A stretch of 64,000 bases of DNA from Propioniferax innocua (GCF_006716235.1 NZ_VFOR01000005.1:1-64000); one strand, 5' to 3'; positions 37,516 through 46,892 are shown, counted from the first letter of the stretch. The notes: generated by a model from the sequence alone, not told the origin. Numbers and translations are program-made.

Positions 37516-38076
37516 TCAGATACGCGCATCGCGGGACTTCGTTGCCACGATGGCGCAGGCGTCGCTGCTGACTGGAACCTCGGCCGCCACCAGGCGTGGA
37601 TCATCGAGCCAGCAGTGGCGCACCGGATCGTAGCTGGAGGTGAAGCCACGCGGAGCCAGATCGTCGATCACCGCGATACCACCCGGGCGCAGGAGGTCGA
37701 TCATGGCGCCGCTGACGTCCTGACGTGCGACGGCTTCCCCCGCACTGAGCAGGGCGAAGGGCCCATGTTCGGCCAGGTCGCTCCAGTCTCCGTGCAACAC
37801 GGTGATCGCGTCGGATCCGAAGACGTCCAGAGCCCGCCGGGCGAGACCGGCGTCGGATTCGACGGTGAAAACCTCGAGGTCGGAGGGGGCGCCCCACCGA
37901 AGCCATGCCGCGCCGACCCCGCAGCCGGTGCCGAAATCGGCGATGGGGCCATCGGCACTGGCTGCGAGTGTGGCGAGCAGGCGTCCGGTCTCGGTGCGGG
38001 TCGTGTCCACGAACCCGGCCTCGAGACTGGCACGCAACGCACGTGTGACGATGCCGGGGAGCCTCTCTGTGGTCAT
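37516..38076 (-). CDS. Class I SAM-dependent methyltransferase, O-methyltransferase-like
   Basis: The 186-residue protein has a Rossmann-type SAM site (GPIADFGTGCGVGAAWL near residue 46), an acidic residue after strand 2 (LEVFTVESD), the strand 4 region FALLSAGEAV and LLRPGGIAVIDDL (strand 5), the last reminiscent of predicted O-methyltransferases that put VIDD after the fifth strand. The acceptor is unknown. ATG 38076 lies 4 bp after the leuB stop, so the two genes are probably co-transcribed. The SD is weak, which fits coupling to leuB. Confidence 0.72.
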   Translation of the reverse strand: MTTERLPGIVTRALRASLEAGFVDTTRTETGRLLATLAASADGPIADFGTGCGVGAAWLRWGAPSDLEVFTVESDAGLARRALDVFGSDAITVLHGDWSDLAEHGPFALLSAGEAVARQDVSGAMIDLLRPGGIAVIDDLAPRGFTSSYDPVRHCWLDDPRLVAAEVPVSSDACAIVATKSRDARI

Positions 38077-38080
38077 GAGA

Positions 38081-39202
38081 TCAACCGAGGCGGTCGGCGA
38101 TGGCGTCGCCGATCTGGCTGGTGGTGAGCGATCCCGGTCCGGACGCCAGGTGTGCAGCCACGGCGTCGCGGATCTGTGATGCCGCATCGCCGAGCCGGAG
38201 GTGTTCGGCGAGCAGGGCTGCTGAGAGGATCGCCGCCGTCGGGTCGGCGAGACCTCGGCCTGCGATGTCGGGGGCCGATCCGTGCACGGGCTCGAACATC
38301 GACGGGAAGGCGCCGGTCGGGTTGATGTTGCCGCTGGCGGCCAGACCGATGCCGCCGGTCACGGCTCCGGCGAGGTCGGTCACGATGTCGCCGAACAGGT
38401 TGTCGGTGACGATGACGTCGAAGCGGGCGGGGTCGGTGACCAGGTGGATCATGGCCGCGTCGATGTGTGCGTAGTCGACGGTGACGTCGGGATACTCCGC
38501 CCCGACCTCGGCCACCACGCGGCGCCAGAGGCCGCCGGCGTTCACCAGCACGTTGTGCTTGTGCAGCAGGGTGAGATGCCCGTTTCGGGCGGCGGCGCGG
38601 GCGAAGGCGTCGCGCACGACGCGTTCGACACCGAAGGCGGTGTTGACGCTGACCTCGGTGGCGATCTCATGGGGCGTGCCGGCACGTACGACGCCACCGT
38701 TGCCGCAGTACAAGCCCTCGGTACCCTCACGGACGACGACGAGGTCGATCGGGGCTTCGTTGGTGATGCTCTCGGAGAGCACTCCGTCGACGCCGGGGAA
38801 CAGCCGCGCCGGGCGCAGATTCACGTAGTGGTCGAAGGCGAAGCGCAGCCTCAGCAGGAAGCCACGTTCGACGAGACCGCTCGGCACATCGGTGGCTCCG
38901 GGTTCGGCACCGACCGCGCCGAGCAGGATGGCGTCGGCCTTTGCGAGTTCGGCGATGTCATCTGCGGGGTAGATCTCCCCGTCGCGGCGGTAGCGATCCG
39001 CACCCAGATCGAACTCCGTGGTGGTGAATGCATCGGTGCCGACGGCCGCGCCGAGCACCTTCACAGCCTCACGCGTCACCTCGGGGCCGATGCCGTCGCC
39101 GCCGATCACGGCGATGTTCACCGATCGGGTACCGCTGTCGCCCGCTCCGATACTGGCTGCGTCGGTGTCGTGATCGTTCGTCACGGACTCGTTCTCGTTC
39201 AC
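38081..39202 (-). CDS. leuB: 3-isopropylmalate dehydrogenase
   Basis: LeuB oxidises and decarboxylates 3-isopropylmalate in leucine synthesis. The 373-residue protein has [23 protein letters not shown], the substrate-binding arginines around [35 protein letters not shown], the metal-binding Asp in [14 protein letters not shown] and [21 protein letters not shown], and the NAD site [28 protein letters not shown]. An acidic extension of about 27 residues precedes the conserved start; GTG 39202 is the first start in frame but lacks a clear SD, so translation may begin later. It is divergent from ilvE. Confidence 0.94.
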   Translation of the reverse strand: MNENESVTNDHDTDAASIGAGDSGTRSVNIAVIGGDGIGPEVTREAVKVLGAAVGTDAFTTTEFDLGADRYRRDGEIYPADDIAELAKADAILLGAVGAEPGATDVPSGLVERGFLLRLRFAFDHYVNLRPARLFPGVDGVLSESITNEAPIDLVVVREGTEGLYCGNGGVVRAGTPHEIATEVSVNTAFGVERVVRDAFARAAARNGHLTLLHKHNVLVNAGGLWRRVVAEVGAEYPDVTVDYAHIDAAMIHLVTDPARFDVIVTDNLFGDIVTDLAGAVTGGIGLAASGNINPTGAFPSMFEPVHGSAPDIAGRGLADPTAAILSAALLAEHLRLGDAASQIRDAVAAHLASGPGSLTTSQIGDAIADRLG

Positions 39203-39323
39203 GGCTTCACACTCTCATCGTGTTCTGCATGGCTGCTTGTGGTTCACAAGCACGATAGGCGGCTGTTGGCGGATCATCTGATCGTGTCTCAGAGGTCGGG
39301 AGGCTGCGATAGCGTGGCGAGCA

Positions 39324-39351
39324 GTACTTGAGGCGCCCCTTGTACTTGAGG
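39324..39351. repeat. Direct repeat of GTACTTGAGG upstream of ilvE
   Basis: GTACTTGAGG occurs at 39324-39333 and 39342-39351, 18 bp apart, within the 182-bp divergent gap between leuB and ilvE. It may be a remnant tandem duplication or a repeated binding site. Confidence 0.45.
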
Positions 39352-39384
39352 AATCCCTGTCACCTGAGTGGATCGAGGAGAACG

Positions 39385-40470
39385 ATGAAGTTTGACGACA
39401 AGGGCCTGGCTGAGCGATGCGCCGATGCCGAGCGGGAGGCCATCCTGGCCGATCCGGGTTTCGGGCTGCATTTCACCGACCACATGGCGCACGCGCGCTG
39501 GACGCCGGACAAGGGGTGGCATGACGACGCGATCGTGCCCCATGCTCCCCTGACGCTGTCGCCCGCTTCCGCCGTGCTGCACTATGCCCAGGAAGTTTTC
39601 GAAGGGCTCAAGGCGTACCGGCGCGCTGACGGCTCGGTTTGGCTCTTCCGCCCCGAGAAGAACGGGGAGCGGTTCCAGCGTTCGGCGCAGCGGTTGGGAT
39701 TGCCCGAGCTGGACGTGGATGACTTCATCGCGAGCATCGAGGCATTGATCCGGGCCGATGCAGCCTGGGTTCCCACACCGCATGATGGAGGTGAGGAGAG
39801 CCTCTACATCCGGCCGTTCATGTTCGCCTCAGAACCTTTCCTCGGCGTGCGAGCCGCCCATGAGGTGGACTACTACGTCATCGGATCGCCGGCCGGCGCC
39901 TACTTCGCATCCGGTGTGGCACCGGTGTCGATCTGGATCACCAAGACCTATTCCCGCGCCGGAGCCGGTGGTACGGGTGCGGCCAAGTGTGGCGGCAACT
40001 ACGCTTCCTCTCTCATCGCGCAGCAGGAGGCCGCGGAGAACGGGTGTTCGCAGGTTCTGTTCGCCGATGCCGGGTCAAAACAGCATGCGGAGGAACTCGG
40101 CGGCATGAATGTGTTCTTCCTCGACGCCGATGACCGATTGGTCACCCCGCCGCTGAGTGATTCGATCCTGCATGGTGTGACCCGTTCGTCGGTCCTGCAG
40201 GTGGCTGCCGACCTCGGTATGGAGACGGTGGAGCGTCCCATCGTGCTCGATGAGGTGTTGCAGGAGATCCGTGACGGCCGGATCCGTGAGGCCTTCGCGT
40301 GCGGCACCGCTGCGGTGATCACACCGATCGGGGTGTTCAAGTCCGATGCCGGTGAGTTCCATGTGGGTGATGACGCCGGTGAACGCACCTTGCAGCTGCG
40401 TAACCACCTTCTGGACATTCAGTACGGTAGGGCCGAAGATACCCACGGGTGGACACGTCAGGTCTGCTGA
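39385..40470 (+). CDS. ilvE: Branched-chain amino acid aminotransferase
   Basis: IlvE transfers amino groups between glutamate and the branched-chain 2-oxo acids, the last step of valine, leucine and isoleucine synthesis. The 361-residue fold type IV protein has GFGLHFTDHMAHARW, LHYAQEVFEGLKAYRRADGSVWLFRPEKN, LYIRPFMFASEPFLGV, the PLP lysine in GGTGAAKCGGNYASSL near residue 200, and MNVFFLD plus GVTRSSVLQVAADLG. GAGGAG 4 bp upstream supports ATG 39385; the longer frame has no SD. It is monocistronic and divergent from leuB. Confidence 0.96.
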   Translation: MKFDDKGLAERCADAEREAILADPGFGLHFTDHMAHARWTPDKGWHDDAIVPHAPLTLSPASAVLHYAQEVFEGLKAYRRADGSVWLFRPEKNGERFQRSAQRLGLPELDVDDFIASIEALIRADAAWVPTPHDGGEESLYIRPFMFASEPFLGVRAAHEVDYYVIGSPAGAYFASGVAPVSIWITKTYSRAGAGGTGAAKCGGNYASSLIAQQEAAENGCSQVLFADAGSKQHAEELGGMNVFFLDADDRLVTPPLSDSILHGVTRSSVLQVAADLGMETVERPIVLDEVLQEIRDGRIREAFACGTAAVITPIGVFKSDAGEFHVGDDAGERTLQLRNHLLDIQYGRAEDTHGWTRQVC

Positions 40471-40490
40471 GACTGCCATGATGCGGCCCA

Positions 40491-40528
40491 CGTGTGTTGC
40501 GTGGGCAGACGTGTGCTGTGTGGGCAGA
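40491..40528. repeat. 19-bp tandem repeat after ilvE
   Basis: Bases 40491-40509 and 40510-40528 are copies that differ at two positions; CGCGTGTGG continues the pattern. It lies in the 93-bp gap before the DUF1707 gene. Confidence 0.6.
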
Positions 40529-40563
40529 CGCGTGTGGTGACGACCAGAACGGGGAACCGAACC

Positions 40564-41286
40564 ATGTTGGATCCTGCTATGCGGGCCTCTGACTCCGATC
40601 GCGACGCCGTGTCCGGCGTCCTGCGCAATGCCGAGGCCGATGGCCGTCTCGACGCCGCCGAACTGGCCGACCGGCTGGATGCTCTGGGGCGAGCGCGCAC
40701 GTACAGCGATCTTGATGACGTGGTCCGTGATCTGACCTCGACGTTGCCCAGTGAGTTCCTCGATCCTTCGCCGACCGACCCGGAGCCGGCACGTGTCGGA
40801 TCGGTCCCGGAGCATCTGATCGGTTCTCCGGGGTTCACGCCGGAGGATCCGTTGATCTTCGACGCAGGCTGGGGAACGCAACGCCGCGTGGGCGGATGGA
40901 CCTTGCCCCCTTTCATCTCGGTGCGGGGCGGTGCCGGAACGGTCTTCCTGGACTGTTGCTCGGCGCAGACGGTGAGTGAGGTCATCAGCGTCGACGTCGC
41001 CGGCGGGATGGGGGACATCAAGTTCGTCATTCCCGTGGGCTGGGGCGTCGACACCTTGCGTGTCGGCAGGGGCATGGGCACGGTGTCGGAGAAGACCGCG
41101 GGCCACACTCCGGGCATGCCGACGCTGGCGTTCTTCGGGCACATGACACTTGGTTCCCTGACGATCCGGACGCCCAACTGGTTCGACCGCAGGCGTCATC
41201 GCAAAATCCAGAAGCAGAACCCGATGCTCACCGCGTCCTCGTCCCCGTCCGAACTACCGAGCGTTTCCCCCAACGACCTGCGTTGA
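40564..41286 (+). CDS. DUF1707 domain protein with LiaF-like C-terminal domain
   Basis: Function unknown. Residues 5-55 match DUF1707: MRASDSDRDAVSGVLRNAEADGRLDAAELADRLDAL, a short SHOCT-like helical module common in actinobacteria. Residues about 120-200 (SVRGGAGTVFLDCC, VAGGMGDIKFVIPVGWGVD) resemble the beta-helical cell-wall-active domain found in LiaF-type proteins. No membrane helix is evident, which is odd for LiaF relatives. ATG 40564 follows GGGGA by about 10 bp. The tail is basic and Ser/Pro-rich. A role in envelope stress is only suggested by LiaF. Confidence 0.75.
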   Translation: MLDPAMRASDSDRDAVSGVLRNAEADGRLDAAELADRLDALGRARTYSDLDDVVRDLTSTLPSEFLDPSPTDPEPARVGSVPEHLIGSPGFTPEDPLIFDAGWGTQRRVGGWTLPPFISVRGGAGTVFLDCCSAQTVSEVISVDVAGGMGDIKFVIPVGWGVDTLRVGRGMGTVSEKTAGHTPGMPTLAFFGHMTLGSLTIRTPNWFDRRRHRKIQKQNPMLTASSSPSELPSVSPNDLR

Positions 41287-41302
41287 CCCACCGGAGGCTG
41301 TC

Positions 41303-42139
41303 ATGCCCGAAGTCCGTCTCGAAGCCAGCGGTACGATCCGCGAACTGATCCTCGATGCCCCTCACCGACGCAATGCGCTCAACCGCAGCATGCTCGCCCA
41401 ATTGCGCAGTGCCATCGGCGATGTGGCCGCCGACACCTCTGCTCGAGCGCTGATCATCCGCGGGGAGGGGAAGTCCTTCTGCGCGGGCGCCGATCTGACC
41501 TCGTTGTTCGGAGACACCACACGCCCGGTCTCGGTGCTGCGTGGTGAACTCAGCGAGGTCTACGCGTCCTTCCTCGCTATCGGTGACCTCGACATCCCGA
41601 CGATCTCGGTCGTGCAGGGCGCGGCGGTCGGCGCAGGCGCCAACATCGCCTTCGCCAGTGACTTCATCGTCTGTGGAGCCAGGGGCAAGTTCGGCATCAC
41701 GTTCGCCGACATCGGCCTGCATCCCGGTGGTGGTGCCACGTGGTTCCTGACGCGGGCACTCGGCCCACAGCGTGCCAAGGCCGCCATCCTGGGTGGTGAG
41801 GTGATCGACGCCGAATCGGCCGTGCGGCTGGGGCTTGCCCTCGAAGTGGCCGAGGACCCGCTGGCCCGGGCCCACGAACTCGCCGAGGTCTATGCGGCCA
41901 GGCCACCGGAGCTTGTGGCGTCGATGCTCCACTGTGTGGAGGTGGCGACCCACTCCGATCTGGACACCGTGTTGGCATTGGAGTCCTGGGCGCAGGCGTC
42001 GTCGGTGACCAAACCCGAGTTCCAGGAGTTCCAGGAGTCGTTCAAGACTCGGCCCAAGGGCTCAGGGCGCGGGGATGCGGCATCTGCCCCCGGCGGGCCC
42101 GCGTATGTCGCCGACGCATCCCCCCACGACCGGCGATAG
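41303..42139 (+). CDS. Enoyl-CoA hydratase/isomerase (crotonase) family protein
   Basis: Crotonase-fold protein of 278 residues. The oxyanion-hole segments are present: APHRRNALNRSM, GEGKSFCAGADLT near residue 55 and VQGAAVGAGANIAFASDFIV near 110. The loop that normally contains the first catalytic Glu reads ITFADIGLHPGGGATWFL, and the second Glu position reads AKAAILGGEV, so both hydratase glutamates seem replaced. It may thus act on another acyl-CoA reaction. GGAGG lies about 7 bp before ATG 41303. The C-terminal tail after residue 255 is low in complexity. It precedes an FAH-family gene, but that gene has its own promoter. Confidence 0.82.
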   Translation: MPEVRLEASGTIRELILDAPHRRNALNRSMLAQLRSAIGDVAADTSARALIIRGEGKSFCAGADLTSLFGDTTRPVSVLRGELSEVYASFLAIGDLDIPTISVVQGAAVGAGANIAFASDFIVCGARGKFGITFADIGLHPGGGATWFLTRALGPQRAKAAILGGEVIDAESAVRLGLALEVAEDPLARAHELAEVYAARPPELVASMLHCVEVATHSDLDTVLALESWAQASSVTKPEFQEFQESFKTRPKGSGRGDAASAPGGPAYVADASPHDRR

Positions 42140-42148
42140 GGTGGCGAA
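42137..42148 (+). promoter_or_regulatory. -10 element of a probable leaderless FAH-gene promoter
   Basis: TAGGGT (42137-42142) overlaps the stop region of the crotonase gene and ends 6 bp before ATG 42149, with no SD sequence. Confidence 0.5.
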
Positions 42149-42982
42149 ATGCGTGTTGCGAGGTTCACTGCCGGGTCCGACCCGGCCTACGGTCTGGTCG
42201 AGCTCGAAGCCGACGGGGGCAAGCACCCCGACACGATCGCCGTCATCAGCGGTGACCCCATGGCCATGGCGGTGCAGTACACCGGTGAACGACATGATCT
42301 GGCCGATGTGCGTCTCCTGGCGCCGGTGATCCCGCGCTCGAAGGTGGTGTGCGTCGGACGGAACTACGCCAAGCACGCCGCCGAGATGGGCAGCCAGGTC
42401 CCTGCGACGCCGTTGACCTTCTTCAAACCCAACACGTCGGTCATCGGGCCGGACGCCCCCGTGCTCTGGCCCAGGGGAGCGGAGGAGATCTCCTTCGAAG
42501 GAGAGCTCGCCGTGGTGATCGGACGTATCTGCAAGGACGTCCCCGCCGACAAGGCGCAGGACGTCATCTTCGGTTACACCATCGCCAACGACTTCACCGC
42601 TCGTGACTGGCAGCGCAATGACGGACAATGGAGCCGCGCCAAGGGCTTCGACACCAGCTGCCCCATCGGGCCCTGGATCACATCGCACTACTCGATCACC
42701 GATGCGCAGAATCTGCGGCTCGTGACGAAGGTTGACGGCGAGGTGCGTCAGGACGGAACCACTGCGGACATGGTGCGCTCGATCGGTGAGCTGGTGGAAC
42801 ACGTGAGTTCCTACACCACGCTCCTGCCCGGGGATCTGATCTGCACCGGCACACCCGAGGGTGTCGGCCTGGTGGAGCCTGGTCAGCGCATCAGCGTCGA
42901 GATCGAGGGCATGGGAACGCTGGAGAACACGATCATGGACCAACAGGGTCAACAACAGGAGAAAGCGGAGGAGATTCGATGA
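42149..42982 (+). CDS. Fumarylacetoacetate hydrolase family protein
   Basis: Metal-dependent hydrolase or decarboxylase of the FAH family, 277 residues. The core is KVVCVGRNYAKHAAEMG, PLTFFKPNTSVIGPDAPV, the metal ligands in EEISFEGELAVVIGRICKDV and the Asp of GYTIANDFTARDWQ, then SCPIGPWITSHYSI and LLPGDLICTGTPEGVGLVEPG. Related actinobacterial genes stand directly before gltX, as in mycobacteria. Activity on oxaloacetate or acylpyruvates is known for close families, but the substrate here is unproven. The stop overlaps gltX by ATGA. Confidence 0.88.
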   Translation: MRVARFTAGSDPAYGLVELEADGGKHPDTIAVISGDPMAMAVQYTGERHDLADVRLLAPVIPRSKVVCVGRNYAKHAAEMGSQVPATPLTFFKPNTSVIGPDAPVLWPRGAEEISFEGELAVVIGRICKDVPADKAQDVIFGYTIANDFTARDWQRNDGQWSRAKGFDTSCPIGPWITSHYSITDAQNLRLVTKVDGEVRQDGTTADMVRSIGELVEHVSSYTTLLPGDLICTGTPEGVGLVEPGQRISVEIEGMGTLENTIMDQQGQQQEKAEEIR

Positions 42983-44475
42983 CGGACGCGGCTCACCGTG
43001 ACGTACTGGGCGGGCTCGACCCCAGCGAGGTGCGGGTGCGGTTCCCACCGTCGCCGACCGGGAACCTTCACGTGGGCAATGTGCGCAGTGCCCTGTTCAA
43101 CTGGGCCTTCGCCCGGCACTTCGGCGGCAAGCTCGTGTTGCGTCTCGAGGACACCGACGCTGCTCGCAGCACCGCGGAGTCACGTCAGAACGTCCTGGAT
43201 TCGCTGCGCTGGCTGGGCTTGGACTGGGATGAGGGCCCCGAGGTCGGTGGCCCCCATGGGCCCTATGAGCAGTCGCAGCGCCGTGAGATCTACGACGAGG
43301 TCGTGCCGCAGCTGATCGACGGTGGCTTCGCCTACCGCGATGTGTACACCAAGGAGGAGGTCGAGGAGCTCGGCAAGTCGGCTCAGCATCGTGATCCGGC
43401 CAACCCCTGCCCGACACTGCCTGCCGAGGAGGTGCAGCGTCGTATCGATGCCGGTGAGTTCGTCGTGCGCATGCACATCCCCGAACGCGAGATCGTGTTC
43501 GACGATCTCGTCCGCGGCGAGGTGCGCTTCGACTCGGCCAACGTGCCCGACTACGTCATCGTGCGTGCCAACGGCGATCCGCTCTACACCCTGGTGAACC
43601 CGGTGGATGACGCCCTGATGGGTATCACCCACGTCCTGCGTGGTGAGGACCTGCTCTCGTCGACGCCGCGTCAGATCGTCCTCTACGAAGCACTCGCCGC
43701 CCTTGGTATCGGTTCGGGTAGGACGCCACGTTTTGGTCATCTTCCGATCGTGATGGGCAACGGCAACAAGCGTCTGTCGAAGCGGGACGAGGGATCGGGC
43801 CTGGCCGAGTATCAGGAGCGGGGCTTCCTGCCCGAGGGTCTGCTCAACTATCTGGCACTGCTGGGCTGGGCGATTGCCGAGGACCGCGATGTGTTCACCA
43901 TGGCCGAGATGGTCGAAGCCTTCGACATCCTGCGGGTGAATGCCAACCCGGCACGCTTCGACCCGAAGAAGGCCGAGGCCATCAACGCCGAACACATCCG
44001 CATGTTGTCGGAGGATGAGCTGCGTCCCCGGCTCGTGCCGTTCCTGCAGGCGGCCGGCCTCGTGGCTGACCCGCCGTCACCGGATCAGGAACGTCTGATC
44101 GCCGGCATGACGCCGCTGGTCTCGACACGGATGAACACTCTGAGCGAGGTCGTACCGTTGGCTGGGTTCCTGTTCAAGACCGACGATGAGATCGAGATCG
44201 AGGAGAAGGCCCGTCCGAAGGAGACCGACGCGGCAACCCTCGACGCCGGTGTCGCTGCGCTGGAGGCCGTTGAGCCCTTCACCACCGAGGCCATCGAAGC
44301 CGCGCTGCGTGCAGCACTGGTGGAGGGCCTGGAACTGAAGCCACGGCACGCATTCGGTCCGTTGCGCAGCGCGATCAGCGGGGCCAAGGTCTCACCACCG
44401 CTCTTCGAGTCGATGGAGTTGCTGGGACGCGAATCGTCCCTTGCGCGGCTCCGTGCAGCACGCGCCGCACTCTGA
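42979..44475 (+). CDS. gltX: Glutamyl-tRNA synthetase
   Basis: GltX charges tRNA-Glu, and in organisms without GlnRS also tRNA-Gln. The 498-residue protein has the HIGH-type motif PPSPTGNLHVGNVRSALFNW, LRLEDTDAARST, the editing-free Rossmann insert, LRGEDLLSSTPRQIVLYEAL and the KMSKS-type motif GNGNKRLSKRDEGSGL near residue 260, then an anticodon-binding helical domain. ATG 42979 overlaps the FAH stop. The tRNA-Glu and tRNA-Gln genes lie 2.4 kb downstream, a shared actinobacterial arrangement. Confidence 0.96.
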   Translation: MTDAAHRDVLGGLDPSEVRVRFPPSPTGNLHVGNVRSALFNWAFARHFGGKLVLRLEDTDAARSTAESRQNVLDSLRWLGLDWDEGPEVGGPHGPYEQSQRREIYDEVVPQLIDGGFAYRDVYTKEEVEELGKSAQHRDPANPCPTLPAEEVQRRIDAGEFVVRMHIPEREIVFDDLVRGEVRFDSANVPDYVIVRANGDPLYTLVNPVDDALMGITHVLRGEDLLSSTPRQIVLYEALAALGIGSGRTPRFGHLPIVMGNGNKRLSKRDEGSGLAEYQERGFLPEGLLNYLALLGWAIAEDRDVFTMAEMVEAFDILRVNANPARFDPKKAEAINAEHIRMLSEDELRPRLVPFLQAAGLVADPPSPDQERLIAGMTPLVSTRMNTLSEVVPLAGFLFKTDDEIEIEEKARPKETDAATLDAGVAALEAVEPFTTEAIEAALRAALVEGLELKPRHAFGPLRSAISGAKVSPPLFESMELLGRESSLARLRAARAAL

Positions 44476-44476
44476 C

Positions 44477-45394
44477 GTGTCGATCACCCAGCCCGAACCG
44501 GGAGTTGCGTATCCGCAGTTGCTGCGCAGGCCCGGTCGCTCGCCGTTGCCCGGTCTGGTGGGTGTGCTGGGCGGCCTCATCGGCTATCTGGTGATTGCCG
44601 GTCTGTTCGTGGAGGCGCTGCTGGGGGCCTGGTGGGTCGTGGCGGACGCCGGCCCGTGGACGGCGTTTCGTTCCGCTGCCATCGGGTTCGAGAATCCTGC
44701 GGGCATGTTGGCGGGGAACCTGTCGATCGCACTGCTCATCCCGATCGCGGCCCTCATCGTGCGCGGCGTGCACGGGGCGTCGGCCCGGTGCCTGATCTCG
44801 GTGGAGCAACGTGTTCGTTGGCGGTGGCTGGCGGTCAGCACGGCCGTGGCGCTGGTGGCCTTCGGCGTCCACCTGGTGTTCATCGGACCTTCGTCGTGGT
44901 CTGCGCAGGAAGGCTTCGTGGGGTTTCTCGTGGTCATCGTGCTCACCACGCCCCTGCAGGCGATGGCCGAGGAAGTGTTCTTCCGCGGCTATCTGATGCA
45001 GGCGGTCGGCGGTTTCGCCGCGTCGCCCTGGTGGGGGATTCTTGGTTCGGCCACGTTGTTCGCGCTGTTCCACGGAGGTCAGAGCCCGGCGTTGTTCTTC
45101 AGTCGCTTCGCCTTCGGGATCGTCGCCGGATGGCTCGTGGTGCGCACCGGTGGTCTCGAGACCGCCGTGGCTGCGCATATCGTCAACAACGTGCTCGCGT
45201 GGTTGTTGGCGGCCGGAACCACTTCGATCGCTGAGGTCCGTGCCATCACCCACGTCACGTGGGCTGATGCGTTCAGCGACGTGGCGGTGTTCGCCGGCAT
45301 CACGCTGGTGTCGGTGGTCCTGGTCCGGGGCATGCACGTGCGAGCGCGTACGCCCCGGACCACCGTGGTCATGAGCGACGCAGCTGACGCTTGA
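44477..45394 (+). CDS. CPBP family intramembrane metalloprotease
   Basis: Predicted membrane glutamic/metallo protease of the Abi/CAAX type, 305 residues with about eight membrane helices. The three family motifs are visible: AEEVFFRGYLMQAVG (EExxxR), ATLFALFHGGQSPALFFSRFAFG and AAHIVNNVLAW (HxxxN). The start GTG 44477 lies 1 bp after the gltX stop; the longer frame overlaps gltX. Substrates of the bacterial members are mostly unknown. It converges on the acyl-CoA ligase with a 26-bp overlap. Confidence 0.86.
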   Translation: MSITQPEPGVAYPQLLRRPGRSPLPGLVGVLGGLIGYLVIAGLFVEALLGAWWVVADAGPWTAFRSAAIGFENPAGMLAGNLSIALLIPIAALIVRGVHGASARCLISVEQRVRWRWLAVSTAVALVAFGVHLVFIGPSSWSAQEGFVGFLVVIVLTTPLQAMAEEVFFRGYLMQAVGGFAASPWWGILGSATLFALFHGGQSPALFFSRFAFGIVAGWLVVRTGGLETAVAAHIVNNVLAWLLAAGTTSIAEVRAITHVTWADAFSDVAVFAGITLVSVVLVRGMHVRARTPRTTVVMSDAADA

Positions 45395-46751
45395 GGATCT
45401 TCCCCGACGCGTTTCGGGGGAGTGACCGGGCCAGCTCGATGCTCTTGGGCACCTTGAACGGGGCGAGCCGTTCACGCACATGCTCGATGAGTTCGTCGGG
45501 GTCTGGTCTGGCATCCTCCTTGGGCACCACGACAGCGTGTACCGCTTCGACCCACTTCTCGTGGGGGACGCCGACGACGGCGACCTCGGCCACCTGCTCG
45601 TGGGTGTAGAGGGCGTCCTCGACCTCACGGGAGGCCACGAGCACGCCGCCTGTGTTGATGACATCGCGGATCCGGTCGACGACCTCGATGTATCCCGCAT
45701 CGTCGATGCGCACGAGGTCTCCTGAGTGGAACCAGCCGTCGCGGAAAGCCTCGGCGGTTGCTTCGGGGTTGTTCCAGTAGCCCTCGCAGAGCTGGGGTGA
45801 GCGATAGACGACCTCGCCGGTGCCACCCGGTTCCACTTCGTTTCCCTCGGGGTCGACCACCTTCATCTCCACCATCAGCACGGGGCGGCCGGCTGAATTG
45901 GGGCGCTCGTCATGCTCCTCAGGCCGCAGGACACAGGCGAGGGGAGCGATCTCGGACTGGCCGAAGCAGTTGTAGAAGCCGGCGTTCGGCATACGTTCGG
46001 TGAGGCGTTCCAGGATGGGCCCGGGCATGACCGACGCCCCGTAGTAACACGTGCGGATGTGGGGCAGGTCGGCGTCGGCGAAACCGGGAAGATTCGCGAT
46101 GGCCACCCAGAGCGTCGGTGCGGCGAAGAACGACCGGTGCCCATCATGGGTCAGACGCTGCAACACATCGGTGGGATCGGGGGTCTCGATCAACGTGTTG
46201 GTGGCACCGATCATGAGCTGGGGCATGATGAAGACATGCATCTGAGCTGAGTGATACAGCGGCATGACATGCAGAGGGTCGTCGTCAGCGGTGAAGTCGA
46301 GCGCGGTGATGCTCGACACGTATTCGTGGACGAGTGCCCTGTGCGTCATCATCGCGCCCTTGGGGCGAGAGGTGGTCCCCGAGGTGTACAGCAGCTGGGC
46401 GAGATCGGTGTCGGAGACGTCGACGTCCAGCGTGGGCGGGGGCTCGGGGGAGCGTGCCGCGTCGAGAAGGGACCGCTCACCATCGCGCAGGAGAACGGCT
46501 TCAGGGGAGTTCACCGCTTCGATGTGAGGCATGAGGCTTGGGTCGACCATCACCAGAGAGGCCCCGGAGTCATCGAAGAAGTGTTGGAGCTCATCACCGG
46601 TCAGGGCGAAGTTGATGGGAACATGCACCAACCCGGCGCGGGCGCAGGCGAGGAAGGCGATCAGGTAGGCATCGGAGTTCTTGCCGTAGGTCGCGACGCG
46701 GTCACCCTTGGTGAGCCCCCGCTGCAGCAACCAGGCTGCTGCGCGTGTCAC
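45369..46751 (-). pseudogene. AMP-forming acyl-CoA synthetase, 5' truncated
   Basis: The 460-residue frame shows a full adenylation core: LLYTSGTTSRPKGAMMTHRAL (P-loop), YNCFGQSEIAPL, DGWFHSGDLVRIDDAGYIEVVDRIRDVI and the C-terminal lysine motif LPRNASGKILKRQL. It lacks the first 40-50 residues of the family. In-frame coding similarity (RRELDDAVTRAAAWLLQ) runs upstream of GTG 46751 but meets a TGA inside an inverted repeat at 46788-46839, with no start codon between. No SD or promoter is evident. The gene is probably a remnant, although a product from GTG 46751 cannot be excluded. Confidence 0.72.
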
Positions 46752-46787
46752 CGCGTCGTCGAGTTCACGTCGTGGACGCGAAGCATG

Positions 46788-46839
46788 TTCTCACCCCTAC
46801 GTTGTGCCGTGACTGTCCGGCACAACGTAGAGGTGAGAA
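46788..46839. repeat. Long inverted repeat at the truncated end of the acyl-CoA ligase
   Basis: TTCTCACC-C-CTACGTTGTGCCG (46788-46809) pairs with CGGCACAACGTAG-A-GGTGAGAA (46818-46839): 21 pairs, one mismatch and an 8-base loop. It abuts the point where ligase homology stops. It may be the scar of a mobile or miniature element, or a terminator. Confidence 0.75.
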
Positions 46840-46860
46840 AGGAATTCTGGTCTGGAAATG

Positions 46861-46890
46861 CGAAAACCCCCGGCGAACCGGGGGTTTTCG
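46861..46890 (-). terminator. Terminator of the tRNA-Gln/tRNA-Glu transcript
   Basis: CGAAAACCCCCGG and CCGGGGGTTTTCG form a perfect 13-bp stem around CGAA, 3 bp past the tRNA-Glu CCA end on the minus strand. The AAAA/TTTT edges make it symmetric. Confidence 0.85.
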
Positions 46891-46892
46891 GG

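Noticed and set aside
46788-46890. Two neighbouring hairpins considered as a CRISPR remnant
   Set aside because: The two stems differ in sequence, there is no regular repeat-spacer unit, and no cas gene is present. One is a tRNA terminator.
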